A stretch of DNA of 64,000 nucleotides, from the NCBI RefSeq assembly GCF_001877035.1, contig NZ_CP015756.1:673001-737000 (forward strand), written 5' to 3'. Numbering within the stretch: position 1 is the first letter of the stretch; each line of letters opens with the position of its first letter. A program made the translations under genes and the position numbers. This DNA is from Clostridium estertheticum subsp. estertheticum (GTDB taxonomy: Bacteria; Bacillota; Clostridia; Clostridiales; Clostridiaceae). The notes beneath the pieces are model-generated. The model was not told where the DNA came from and made no database searches. It worked only from the letters and a program-made list of their open reading frames with translations. This document shows positions 26,776 to 36,031 of the stretch, one piece after another.

Positions 26776-28179
26776 TTATTCTGTATATATATCAGACAGC
26801 TCAATATTGATTCGGTCAGTTATGTCTTTTTTTATCTCGTTTGCACCTAAGGAATTATTAGCTTGTTTTACTGGAAGAATGATAATAAATTCACTTCCAA
26901 TATCCGGTTCACTTTTAAGGATTATCTTGCCTTCATGTAGTTCCACAAAAGATTTAACTAGAGAAAGTCCTATACCAGTTCCTTCATTATTTCTTTTTAA
27001 GGTCTTATCCACTTGCATAAATCTACCGAAAATTATTTCCTTTTTATCATCGGGGATTCCTACTCCAGTATCTCTAACTGATATCTCGACATTATCCACT
27101 TTATCCAATACGGTTACATATATTTTGCCGCCTCTGTCTGTAAATTTTAAAGCGTTTGAAAGTAAGTTAAGTATAATTCTCTCTATCTTATCACCATCAA
27201 ACGCCATTAACTTTTCTTCAACATTAGTGTCAAATATTATGTCTATACCTTTACTTTCAGCGATAGAAATTATAGACATGGTAATATCTTCAATCAAATA
27301 AACAATGTTTCCATTCTCCATATGTAGTGTAATAAATCCCGAATCTAGTTTCGTAATATCTAATAAATTGTTAATTAATCTAATAAGTCTATTAGAATTT
27401 TTCTTCATTATTTGTAAATACTTTCTTCTCTTTTCAATAATTTTTTCTTCAGTGCTTTCATTGTACATATTCATCATCTGTAGAGAAGCAAAAATTACAT
27501 TTAATGGAGTTTTTAATTCATGCGATATGTTACAAAAGAACTCTGTTATAAATTTATTATGTTCTTTTGTTTCGTTCAATAGTTCAATAGTTGTTTTTGC
27601 ATCTTCTTTTAATTTTAGCATTTGTAATTCCATTTCTAACAGTTCTACTTGATTGCTTTCAAAAGTCACGTGTTCCCCTAATATCCATGCTATAATGATA
27701 AATCCTACCGATAACACCAAGTCATTTTCAAAATAGGTGTTTACTACTAAATTAGAAACAAAAGTCAAATCTATAGATAATATAATAGCTGAAGATATAT
27801 AAGAAAGTATCAAACCACGCCTCTTACCTTGAGATATGGTTGTTGTCATAATGCAAAAGAAAAACAGATATTTATATTGACTTTTATAAGTGCCAGATAA
27901 TAAAATAAATAAAGATAGAATAAAAATAAATAAGATATCTTCTGCAACTAAAAGATTCTTTGATTTTTTAAAGTTATTTTTAAAATAAATAATCCACCAT
28001 AATAAATAAAATAATGATAAAAAGATAAGAAATACTGCCAAATTTAATTGTAAACGAGTTATGGAGTTTGTTTTATTATATGGAATATTGAAAATAAGTA
28101 TTAATATAAATAGTAAAATAGCGAACTTAGTAAATGTAATTATTGCTAAAATGTTATTATATTTATCATTGTTATTCAT
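26776..28179 (-). CDS. Orphan sensor histidine kinase
   Basis: 467 residues. Six hydrophobic segments fill residues 10-175 with no large extracellular loop, so it likely senses something in the membrane. A coiled coil (about 180-210) leads to HisKA with His220 in NISHELKTPLNV. The HATPase_c domain has N box NLLSNALKFT, G1 DTGVGIP and G2 GTGIGLSLV. No response regulator gene is adjacent. A long open frame on the opposite strand here is a shadow of this gene. Confidence 0.9.
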   Translation of the reverse strand: MNNNDKYNNILAIITFTKFAILLFILILIFNIPYNKTNSITRLQLNLAVFLIFLSLFYLLWWIIYFKNNFKKSKNLLVAEDILFIFILSLFILLSGTYKSQYKYLFFFCIMTTTISQGKRRGLILSYISSAIILSIDLTFVSNLVVNTYFENDLVLSVGFIIIAWILGEHVTFESNQVELLEMELQMLKLKEDAKTTIELLNETKEHNKFITEFFCNISHELKTPLNVIFASLQMMNMYNESTEEKIIEKRRKYLQIMKKNSNRLIRLINNLLDITKLDSGFITLHMENGNIVYLIEDITMSIISIAESKGIDIIFDTNVEEKLMAFDGDKIERIILNLLSNALKFTDRGGKIYVTVLDKVDNVEISVRDTGVGIPDDKKEIIFGRFMQVDKTLKRNNEGTGIGLSLVKSFVELHEGKIILKSEPDIGSEFIIILPVKQANNSLGANEIKKDITDRINIELSDIYTE

Positions 28180-28544
28180 TTTTCACCTTCTATTTACCTA
28201 TAGACAAACTAACTGGTTTAGCTACAGACAATCATATTTTTGTATCTTCTATTATGTTTTTGGTACTTCATTTTATTGTCATAAGATTTAACATGTAAAG
28301 CAAACATTTTATTTCCATTTATTCTAAATAAAAACATTTACATATAACATAATACATTAAAAGAGATGATAAATCCATACTTGTTTTGCAATGCGTGACA
28401 ATTTGTTTGAATTATAGGGGAGTTCTCAAATAGTTTCTTTGGATACATAATTTAATAATTATTAAATATAAATTGTAATAATTTGGTTTTGTGTATAATT
28501 ATCAGGGTCAATAAGATAAATAAATCAAGGTGTGGTTGGTACAA

Positions 28545-28740
28545 ATGATAAAAGCTGTAAGTACACAAAACAAATATGAATTAAAGGTTGATGTGAAAGA
28601 AAAATTTGAAGGAATGTTTACAAAAGAAGCTATAGATATGAAGAATGATTATAAAACAAAAATACTTCCTTTTTTTTAGGGTAGGCAAAAATGTAGGAGT
28701 TATTCCAGTTGCATTTACGGAGGAAAAGGAGATTACTTAA
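28545..28740 (+). pseudogene. Small ORF broken at a T homopolymer
   Basis: ATG 28545 opens a 44-codon frame (MIKAVSTQNKYELKV…KILPFF) that stops just after a run of eight T at about 28671-28678. Dropping one T would join it to a downstream frame reading RVGKNVGVIPVAFTEEKEIT to a TAA at 28738. The joined product would be 64 residues. I do not recognise the family. It could be a decayed gene, a sequencing error in the homopolymer or slippage-dependent expression. Confidence 0.45.
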
Positions 28741-28860
28741 AGACAGCTGGATATTAATAAGAAGGGAACATCAGTCTAGTTGATTTATCCAGTACTTAAT
28801 TGGCAGTATTAAATTTTCAATATAACAAATCTGAATTAAGTTGAATGTATTGAAAAGTAG

Positions 28861-28898
28861 ACTTTAACGATATTTTTAGGTATTAACATCGTTAAAGT
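28861..28898. terminator. Hairpin downstream of the broken ORF
   Basis: Perfect 11-bp stem ACTTTAACGAT / ATCGTTAAAGT with a 16-base T-rich loop. No T run follows, so it may be a terminator remnant or another RNA structure. Confidence 0.4.
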
Positions 28899-28950
28899 CG
28901 CAATAATTATTGCTTCTCATCTCACATTATAAAAGTTTCAAATTTTTTAT

Positions 28951-29544
28951 TTAAGTTGTTATCTTACTTCCAACGGGAAGTACATAATCTGCACTTACAT
29001 ATCCTATTTTGCCATTGTAAGCTATCTTATAAAAATTATTTGTTTTTCCACTTATCATAACTATTGTTGATGATTTTACACTTCCGATTATAGAATAGTT
29101 TGTACCTGCTCCACTTCTTACATTCAAAGTTGAATATGTTCTACCACCGTAAACTGCTGGCAATACAACGGGTTTAGCTGTTATTTTTACATATTGTGAA
29201 CTTATGTAAGCTGTTTTACTATTATAGGTTACTTTATAAAAATTGTTTGTTTTACCGGTTATAATAACTTTGGTCCCCTTTTTCATAAATCCTAATACAG
29301 CATAGTTTGTTCCAGCTCCACTTCGTACACTCAAAGCACTTGCAGTTGTTGCACCGTATTGTGTTGTGTACACACTACCCAACACTTTTATATTTGTATC
29401 TATACTGCTTGTACTAATTTTATAGTTTGCATTATTGATACCACCTATAGATATAAATGTGATACCCATAGTAGCAATAGCTATAACAATCTTTGTTTTT
29501 AATGAATATTTTCTAAATTTTGTTAAGTTTTTAATATTTTTCAA
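28951..29544 (-). CDS. Secreted protein with two bacterial SH3 domains
   Basis: 197 residues. A long positively charged N-terminus and hydrophobic core (about 20-38) form a signal peptide. Two SH3_3 domains follow (about 64-118 and 133-190), each with the LxVRSGAGTNY motif and a GKTNNFYKxxY core. These domains bind peptidoglycan cross-bridges. There is no catalytic domain, so it may be a wall-binding or targeting protein. AAGGAGGAT precedes the ATG. The two repeats are similar to each other, suggesting an internal duplication. Confidence 0.85.
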   Translation of the reverse strand: MKNIKNLTKFRKYSLKTKIVIAIATMGITFISIGGINNANYKISTSSIDTNIKVLGSVYTTQYGATTASALSVRSGAGTNYAVLGFMKKGTKVIITGKTNNFYKVTYNSKTAYISSQYVKITAKPVVLPAVYGGRTYSTLNVRSGAGTNYSIIGSVKSSTIVMISGKTNNFYKIAYNGKIGYVSADYVLPVGSKITT

Positions 29545-29706
29545 TGTTAATCCTCCTTTAAGTATATATTACCCATACTATTTTACCTTATTTTAGTATA
29601 AAATTAAGTCTTATTCTAAATTTAACATTTTATACATTTTTAATTGACTTAATATGTAAATTAATTTTATGGTATAATTTTTTTATACTAATTAGGGGGC
29701 GGAGTT

Positions 29707-30711
29707 ATGGAAGGTTACCGTAAATTTAACTTGGTTATCACAATACTAATAGCATTGCTCCTTATAGGAACATTAGGATATAAATTTTTATTAGATGTTA
29801 GTATTGTAGATGCATTATATATGACTGTTATAACCATATCAACGGTAGGATATACTGAAGTGGCTATTATGGATGCAAAAGCTAAGCTTTTTACTATATT
29901 TCTTATTTTTTTAAGCTTAAGTACTGTGGGGTATATATTTAGTAGCATTGTAGCTTATTTTTTAGAAGGAGATTTAAAAGATGCATGGAGGAGGAGACGT
30001 ATGGAAGTTGGTATAGCCAAACTAAAAGACCACTATATAATATGTGGAGGTGGTGAAACAGGGGGAAATGCTATAAAACAATTTCAAAAAAGTAATGTTC
30101 CATTTGTTGTGATAGATAGAGATGAAGAAATAATAAAGGGACTAATAGAAAATAAAATATATGCTATTCAAGGAGATGCCACGGAGGAAGAGGTATTAGA
30201 TAAGGTAGGAATAAAGTTTGCTAAGGGTCTTATTTCTTCATTGTCTACAGATGCGGATAATGTTTATACTGTCCTAACCGCAAGAGAAATGAATAGCAAT
30301 TTATATATTGTATCTAGAGCTATAAATAAAAATGCAAATGAAAAGCTAAAAAAAGCAGGTGCAAATAATACAATTTCTCCAAATGAAATAGGTGGAAGTA
30401 GAATGGCAGCTCTAATGCTTAGACCTACCGTTATTGCTTTTTTGGATATAGTAACTCATGATGGAGAGCTAATTTTAGACTTAGAGGATGTAACTATTTG
30501 TGAAAGTTCGATTATAATAAATATGAGTCTTATGGAAGCTAGAATTCCTGAAAAAACAGGGCTAATAGTTTTAGCAATTAAAAAGGATATTAATAAAAAA
30601 CTAGTCTTTAATCCAAGTTCTAACCAGGTACTAGAAATGGGTGATACCATGGTAGTTCTAGGAACAGAAGAACAGGTTAGTAAACTTAAAAAAATTGCTA
30701 AAGAACTATAA
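29707..30711 (+). CDS. Two-helix potassium channel with RCK domain
   Basis: 334 residues. Membrane helices at about 8-28 and 60-85 flank a pore loop. The filter reads TVGYT (46-50), followed by EV, where canonical channels have TVGYG; the second Gly is Thr50. A cytoplasmic RCK/TrkA_N Rossmann domain follows (HYIICGGGETGGNAIKQF, about 109-126; acidic strand end VVIDRDEE). A TrkA_C domain is at the end (about 255-334). This is the MthK-like layout, opened by a ligand such as Ca2+ or a nucleotide. It sits alone between other genes. Confidence 0.88.
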   Translation: MEGYRKFNLVITILIALLLIGTLGYKFLLDVSIVDALYMTVITISTVGYTEVAIMDAKAKLFTIFLIFLSLSTVGYIFSSIVAYFLEGDLKDAWRRRRMEVGIAKLKDHYIICGGGETGGNAIKQFQKSNVPFVVIDRDEEIIKGLIENKIYAIQGDATEEEVLDKVGIKFAKGLISSLSTDADNVYTVLTAREMNSNLYIVSRAINKNANEKLKKAGANNTISPNEIGGSRMAALMLRPTVIAFLDIVTHDGELILDLEDVTICESSIIINMSLMEARIPEKTGLIVLAIKKDINKKLVFNPSSNQVLEMGDTMVVLGTEEQVSKLKKIAKEL

Positions 30712-30809
30712 AAGTAACTATTTTGTAATAACTTAGTTTCTAAAAAGAGTTATAATAAACTTCGTTGCGACAAAATATTCATTAATATATGTTAAATAAG
30801 GTGATGATT

Positions 30810-31601
30810 ATGAATAATAAGTTAAAAAAAAGGAAACTGAAAATTATAATTGGAATAATTATATTAATACCATGTTGTTTTTTAGTAAAGTCTTTAATAA
30901 ATAGTAATGAAGAAAAGAGAATAATAAAAAACAACTATATTAGCTTGGAGAAGCTAGGAAATGTAAATATTGCTACGGTAGAGGAGAAGATAAATAAAAA
31001 GCATAAGCTAAATGATGAAAAAAGTGGTGATAACTCAAAAGAAATAAGTAATAAAATGTACTTTGAAAAGTCTGTTTTTATGGGAGATTCTATTACTGAA
31101 GGGTTAGACTTTTATGATATAGTAAATAAATCTTCTGTATTAGCTAAAAAAGGTCAAGGATTGGTACAAGCAAAGAAATCAGTAAGTATTTTAACAAACA
31201 TTAATCCAGAAAGAATATTTGTTCTTTATGGTATGAACGACTTAGAAAGTTCTAAAAACAGTGATGATTTTAAATCTAACTATATTAAGCTTGTAAAAGA
31301 TATAAAACAAACAGTTCCCAGTGCTGAAATATATCTTCAATCTTTAACTCCAGTGCAAGCTAAAGTACAACAAAAAAATAATAGCTTTTCACAAGATAGA
31401 TTAGATAAATTTACACAAGCAATAATTGAGGTTGCAAGGGAAGAGAATGTACATTTCATAGATATAAGACCTATGCTTAAAGGTAAAGAAGAGTTGTTTG
31501 AACAAGATGGCATTCATTTTAAGGGCGACTTTTATGGTTTATGGTTAGATAATTTAAAGAGTCAATTAAAGAGTCAATCAAAGAGTCAATCAAAGACTTA
31601 G
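30810..31601 (+). CDS. SGNH/GDSL-family hydrolase, membrane anchored
   Basis: 263 residues from ATG 30810 (AAGGTGATG upstream; an earlier in-frame ATG lies before this site). One N-terminal membrane helix (about 12-30) is followed by an extracytoplasmic SGNH domain. Block I is GDSITEG with the catalytic Ser, block III is YGMNDLES and block V is DGIHF with the Asp-His pair. It is first in a four-gene operon with a DUF4358 lipoprotein, an MBOAT acyltransferase and a DHHW protein, so it is likely an O-acetyltransferase or esterase acting on a surface polymer. The C-terminus has a short KSQ repeat. Confidence 0.87.
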   Translation: MNNKLKKRKLKIIIGIIILIPCCFLVKSLINSNEEKRIIKNNYISLEKLGNVNIATVEEKINKKHKLNDEKSGDNSKEISNKMYFEKSVFMGDSITEGLDFYDIVNKSSVLAKKGQGLVQAKKSVSILTNINPERIFVLYGMNDLESSKNSDDFKSNYIKLVKDIKQTVPSAEIYLQSLTPVQAKVQQKNNSFSQDRLDKFTQAIIEVAREENVHFIDIRPMLKGKEELFEQDGIHFKGDFYGLWLDNLKSQLKSQSKSQSKT

Positions 31602-31626
31602 TATTAAGTAAATAAGGATGATGAAT

Positions 31627-32112
31627 ATGAAGATATTTGATAATATACAAAAGAAGGTGTTGATTTTAAGTTTGGTTATTAGTATTGGTGTTATATTTCA
31701 AGGATGTGCTTTCATTAGACCTAAAAGTCCTGAAATTAGTGAAATAATAACTAATATTCAAAAGGTTACCGATTTATCAGCAATGAAGAAGGGTAACAAA
31801 ACTAATCTTAGAAAAATTTATTCTATAAATACTAAAGGATTGAATGATTTTGTTTTGTATGCTCCAAAAAACAATATGCAGGCAAATCAAATACTTATAT
31901 TAAAAGTTGTAAATGAAGACGATATGGATGGATTATTAGAAAACCTTGAAAATATAATTGAAGCTCAATCAAATAGCTTTAAAGAGTATAGTCCTGATCA
32001 ATATGAAATTTTGGAAAATCATACTTTAAAAATAAAAGGAAACTATCTTATATTAATTGTATCAAAAGATGTAGATAAAATAACAAAAGTTGTTAATGAC
32101 AGCTTTAAATAA
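31627..32112 (+). CDS. DUF4358 lipoprotein
   Basis: About 161 residues. ATG 31627 is preferred over ATGs at 31618 and 31621 because AAGGA then has normal spacing. A signal peptide ends in a lipobox-like FQGC (Cys about residue 27), so the protein should be lipid-anchored outside the membrane. The rest matches the DUF4358 pattern (LRKIYSINTKGLNDFVLYAPKN). DUF4358 genes commonly sit in operons with MBOAT and SGNH/DHHW genes in clostridia, as here. Probably a subunit or chaperone of the polymer acetylation machinery; its biochemical role is unknown. Confidence 0.85.
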   Translation: MKIFDNIQKKVLILSLVISIGVIFQGCAFIRPKSPEISEIITNIQKVTDLSAMKKGNKTNLRKIYSINTKGLNDFVLYAPKNNMQANQILILKVVNEDDMDGLLENLENIIEAQSNSFKEYSPDQYEILENHTLKIKGNYLILIVSKDVDKITKVVNDSFK

Positions 32113-32141
32113 AAGGTCAACATGAAGTGGAGGAACTATAA

Positions 32142-33548
32142 TTGGTTTTTAGCAGCTTAGTATTTATTTTTATATTCTTACCATTAACCCTTGTCATATA
32201 TTTTATTGCCCCAAAGAAAAGAAGAAATTTAATTCTATTGGTTATGAGCCTTATATTTTATGGATGGGGCGAACCAATATACATAGGTCTTATGATCTTC
32301 TGTATAATTTTCAACTATTTAAGCAGTTTATTTATACATAAATATAGAAAACGTAAAAAGCTTTCAAAAAAAATATTTGTAACCACACTTGTGATTGATT
32401 TAGGAATGTTGGCTTTTTTTAAATATTTAGGTTTTATAATCAACAATATTAATGCGCTATTTGGATTAAATATATATTTTGAAAAGCTTGCTTTACCTGT
32501 GGGAATATCATTCTATACATTTCAAATTATATCTTATGTAGTCGATGTTTATTTAAATAAAGTTAAGGTTCAAAAAAATATTATAGATTTTGGAGCATAT
32601 GTAACTATGTTTCCACAGCTAGTTGCTGGACCCATAGTGCAATACAATGATATATTCCTCCAATTAAAAAATAGGAAAGAAAATATCAATCAATTTTCAG
32701 AAGGGATAGATAGGTTTATACTAGGTCTAGGAAAGAAAGTGTTGATTGCTAACAATATAGGGATGGTTTGGACAATCATAAAAGCAACTGAAGTTTCAAG
32801 AATATCTGTCATTTCTGCCTGGATTGGAATAATAGCTTTTACTTTTCAAATCTATTTTGATTTTAGTGGATATTCTGATATGGCAATAGGTCTTGGAAAA
32901 ATGTTTGGGTTCGAATTTATTGAAAATTTCAACTATCCATACATATCTAAAAGTGTAACTGAATTTTGGAGAAGATGGCATATATCCTTAGGAAGTTGGT
33001 TTAGAGAATATCTTTATATCCCTTTAGGTGGTAATAGGGTTTCTTTAATAATGCAACTTAGAAACTTATTTGTAGTATGGTTTATAACAGGATTATGGCA
33101 TGGTGCCAGTTGGAATTTTATATTCTGGGGACTATATTTCGGTTTTTTTATAGCTTGCGAAAAGTTTTTTTTAGGAAAGCTGTTAAATAAACTTCCTTGG
33201 TGTATTTCAAATTTATATACTATGATAATTGTTATAGTTGGCTGGGTGTTTTTCGATAGTAATAAATTAAGTGATGCATTAAATTATATAAAAGTAATGT
33301 TTGGACTTAGTGGAAATGTCTTTATAGACAGTACTGCTAAATATTATTTTCATGCAAATCTTATCTTGTTTGTAATAGCAATACTTTGTGCAACACCAAT
33401 TATATACTTTTTCCATAAAAAGTTTAAAAATCGATTTAATGCAAGAGGTGCTATAATGATGGCGGCAAGCCGTATTTTTATATTATTTTTAGCTACAGCA
33501 TACCTTGTAAATGATAGCTTTAACCCATTCTTGTACTTTAGATTTTAG
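32142..33548 (+). CDS. MBOAT-family O-acyltransferase (AlgI/PatA/DltB type)
   Basis: 468 residues, about eleven membrane helices, TTG start after GTGGAGG. The MBOAT signature EFWRRWHISLGSWFREYLYI is followed by the active-site His320 in LWHGASWNF. Such proteins pass acetyl (or other acyl) groups from a cytoplasmic donor across the membrane to an extracellular SGNH or DHHW transferase. The neighbouring genes supply both of these. Target is probably a cell-wall or extracellular polysaccharide. Genes are spaced by 9-29 bases, supporting an operon. Confidence 0.93.
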   Translation: MVFSSLVFIFIFLPLTLVIYFIAPKKRRNLILLVMSLIFYGWGEPIYIGLMIFCIIFNYLSSLFIHKYRKRKKLSKKIFVTTLVIDLGMLAFFKYLGFIINNINALFGLNIYFEKLALPVGISFYTFQIISYVVDVYLNKVKVQKNIIDFGAYVTMFPQLVAGPIVQYNDIFLQLKNRKENINQFSEGIDRFILGLGKKVLIANNIGMVWTIIKATEVSRISVISAWIGIIAFTFQIYFDFSGYSDMAIGLGKMFGFEFIENFNYPYISKSVTEFWRRWHISLGSWFREYLYIPLGGNRVSLIMQLRNLFVVWFITGLWHGASWNFIFWGLYFGFFIACEKFFLGKLLNKLPWCISNLYTMIIVIVGWVFFDSNKLSDALNYIKVMFGLSGNVFIDSTAKYYFHANLILFVIAILCATPIIYFFHKKFKNRFNARGAIMMAASRIFILFLATAYLVNDSFNPFLYFRF

Positions 33549-33569
33549 ATAAAAAGGATGATGATAGAT

Positions 33570-34733
33570 ATGAAATATAATAGTGCAAGGAAAAAATATA
33601 ATAATATATATATAAAATCTTTAACTTTAATGTTTTTATTTTTCATATTTAGTGTAATGATATTAAATGTTATAGTTCCAGACAAGAAGTTTTCTTCTCA
33701 GGAAAATAGGAACCTTAAAAGTAAACCCAAATTATCAGTAGATAATTTACTATACAATAAATTTACATCAAAATATGAAAAATATATTGCTGATCAATTT
33801 ATACTAAGAAACTTTTGGATAAATGTAAAATCAAGATCAGAAATACTTGCTGGTAAAAAGGAAAATAATGATGTATATCTAGGCAAAAACAAATATTTAA
33901 TAGCTAAGTTCAAGACGCCTGGCAAAGAGGCCTTTGATGAGAAAGTGAAAGCTATAAATGATTTCAGTACTGAAAATAAAAAAGTAAATAAATACATTAT
34001 GTTAGTTCCAAATAAAATAAAAGTATTAGAAGATAAATTACCAGAATTTGCTCCAGCAGAGAATCAACTTGAATATATAAATAAATTTTATTCGGGATTA
34101 GATAAATCAATAAAAACAATTAATGTTTTTGATGCACTAAATAAAAACAAAAATAAGTACATATATTATAAAACTGATCACCATTGGACAACCCAGGGAG
34201 CATATTATGCATATTTAGAATTTTGTAAAAGCTCAGGTTTAACACTAAAAGATGAAAATTACTACAATATTAAAAAAGTCAGCAATGAATTTTATGGAAC
34301 TCTTTATTCAAAAGCTGGCGTTACAAATGTTGATAGTGACACGATAAATGTATATTTGCCTAAAAAACATGAAGATTTACTAGTTAATTATGTGGAAGAG
34401 AAAAAAAAGAGTAGCAGTTTGTATAATTCGAGTAGTTTAAATACTAAAGATAAATATTCTACATTTTTAGGTGGAAATCATCCTATTATAAAGATAAGCA
34501 CTATGAGCGATAGTAGTAAAAAACTCTTAGTTATAAAAGATTCATATGCTAACTGTTTTATCCCTTTTTTAACTTCTCATTTTAGTGATATAATAGTTGT
34601 TGATTTAAGATATTATTCAGATAATATAAGTACTCTAATTAAAGACTACAATATCACTGATGCCCTTATGCTTTATAATGCAAATACATTTTTTGAAGAT
34701 GAATCAATACTTAATATTAGTGACTACGATTAG
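33570..34733 (+). CDS. DHHW-motif protein (AlgJ/AlgX-like acetyltransferase partner)
   Basis: About 387 residues; ATG 33570 fits AAAAAGG spacing best, with ATGs at 33558 and 33561 also in frame. One N-terminal membrane helix (about 16-36) anchors an extracytoplasmic SGNH-like domain. The name-giving TDHHWT motif is near residue 205, and the serine-nucleophile region VIKDSYANCFIPF is near the C-terminus. Together with the MBOAT protein it should O-acetylate an exported polymer. Last gene of the operon, followed by a terminator at 34811. Confidence 0.88.
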   Translation: MKYNSARKKYNNIYIKSLTLMFLFFIFSVMILNVIVPDKKFSSQENRNLKSKPKLSVDNLLYNKFTSKYEKYIADQFILRNFWINVKSRSEILAGKKENNDVYLGKNKYLIAKFKTPGKEAFDEKVKAINDFSTENKKVNKYIMLVPNKIKVLEDKLPEFAPAENQLEYINKFYSGLDKSIKTINVFDALNKNKNKYIYYKTDHHWTTQGAYYAYLEFCKSSGLTLKDENYYNIKKVSNEFYGTLYSKAGVTNVDSDTINVYLPKKHEDLLVNYVEEKKKSSSLYNSSSLNTKDKYSTFLGGNHPIIKISTMSDSSKKLLVIKDSYANCFIPFLTSHFSDIIVVDLRYYSDNISTLIKDYNITDALMLYNANTFFEDESILNISDYD

Positions 34734-34810
34734 AGTTAAAAGCTCCTAAACAAACTGTAATCTCTTAAATTGAAATTAGTAACTCTGACCTAAATTTACT
34801 AAATTCTAAA

Positions 34811-34838
34811 AAGCCTTATAAAATAATAAGGTTTTTTT
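34811..34838 (+). terminator. Terminator of the acetylation operon
   Basis: AAGCCTTAT, 6-base loop, ATAAGGTTT followed by a run of T. Confidence 0.85.
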
Positions 34839-34881
34839 ACGTCCCTGGGGAATTTGATAATCATCTAATGGTCGATGGTAT

Positions 34882-35802
34882 TTATTTTATAAAAAAATCT
34901 ATTACTGACATAATAATAGGTATAGTCATTATAGATAAGATCGTAGTTAAAAAAGCACATTTTGAAGCAGTTACTTTATCACCGTTATATTTCTCTGCCA
35001 AAACTGCTATTAAACTTGCAGTAGGCATTGCTACTAAAATTACACATATATAAAGAAGTGTTTTACTAGCACCTAAAAGGTTAAGTACAAAATAAGTTAT
35101 GAGTGGAGCGACTATTAGTTTAACGAAATTTACATAATATATGTCTAGGCCCTTAAACACATCTTTTAATTTAACATCTGCAAGCATACTTCCTACTATA
35201 AACATTGAAAGGGGAGTCGTCATATTTCCTATGCTGCCTAAAGTCTTAAGTAATGGCGATGGGAGTTTTATAGAAAAAAGAAATATTATAATTCCTAAAA
35301 GAGTACATATAAGAGGTATATTTATAAGATTCTTTTTTATACTCTTTAAGTCACTTTTGCCCGTAAAAAGTATCACACCATAAGACCACATAAAAATATT
35401 AAAAGGAATTGTATAAATAGATGTATAAAACACTCCTATATTCCCAAAGATACCTTGAATTACAGGATATCCTACAAATCCACAATTAGAAAAAACGGTT
35501 GCAAATATAAATACATTCTTCTTAGAGTTTTCAAATTTAGAATATAACAATTTACTTATAATTATTAAAATAATGTGTATCACAATAGAATAGAAAAGTA
35601 TCATGCTAGCACCTTTTAGCATATCCATTGAGAATTTGAAATTAAAAGAATATATAATCATACAAGGCATTGTTAAATTAATTAAAATGTTTGAAAAGCT
35701 TTTATTTACTTCATCTGTAATTGTTTTTGTTTTTCTTAATATAACTCCTACCATCATCATAAGTGCTAATATAATTACTTGATTCATAACATTTATATTC
35801 AA
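34882..35802 (-). CDS. AEC-family (auxin efflux carrier type) transporter
   Basis: 306 residues, ten membrane helices, TTG start with GGAGGTAATATT upstream. The N-terminal half contains NLTMPCMIIYSF and the middle NCGFVGYPVIQGIFG, both typical of the Mem_trans/AEC family. The C-terminal half has MPTASLIAVLAEKYNGD. Bacterial members export or import organic acids such as malate, or amino acids. The substrate here is unknown. It is convergent with the acetylation operon and divergent from the pyridoxal kinase gene. Confidence 0.88.
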   Translation of the reverse strand: MNINVMNQVIILALMMMVGVILRKTKTITDEVNKSFSNILINLTMPCMIIYSFNFKFSMDMLKGASMILFYSIVIHIILIIISKLLYSKFENSKKNVFIFATVFSNCGFVGYPVIQGIFGNIGVFYTSIYTIPFNIFMWSYGVILFTGKSDLKSIKKNLINIPLICTLLGIIIFLFSIKLPSPLLKTLGSIGNMTTPLSMFIVGSMLADVKLKDVFKGLDIYYVNFVKLIVAPLITYFVLNLLGASKTLLYICVILVAMPTASLIAVLAEKYNGDKVTASKCAFLTTILSIMTIPIIMSVIDFFIK

Positions 35803-36031
35803 AATATTACCTCCAAAGATATTGATCTAAAATAAATAAAGAGTAAAAACCACTTGCAACAACTATTATATATACTAACTTTATAAAAAACATTTGTCAA
35901 AAAAACAAAGAAGTGTTTTATATTTATCATAGTTTTAAATTTAAAAAAAAGCTTTAGGCTTTGTATCCGTACACTTTATTTTTTACCTTGATTAGATTAT
36001 AATGAAGGTTATTAGAAAAGGTGGTGAGATA

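Larger units (their letters stand above)
28180..28950. other. 770-base region without an intact gene
   Basis: Holds promoter-proximal DNA for the orphan kinase, a frameshifted small ORF (28545-28740) and a hairpin at 28861-28898. The rest is AT rich with no signal I can name. Confidence 0.5.

Noticed and set aside
26771-27301. 176-codon ORF antisense to the orphan kinase gene
   Set aside because: It is fully inside a clear histidine kinase gene on the other strand, and its residue pattern is that of a reverse-complement shadow.
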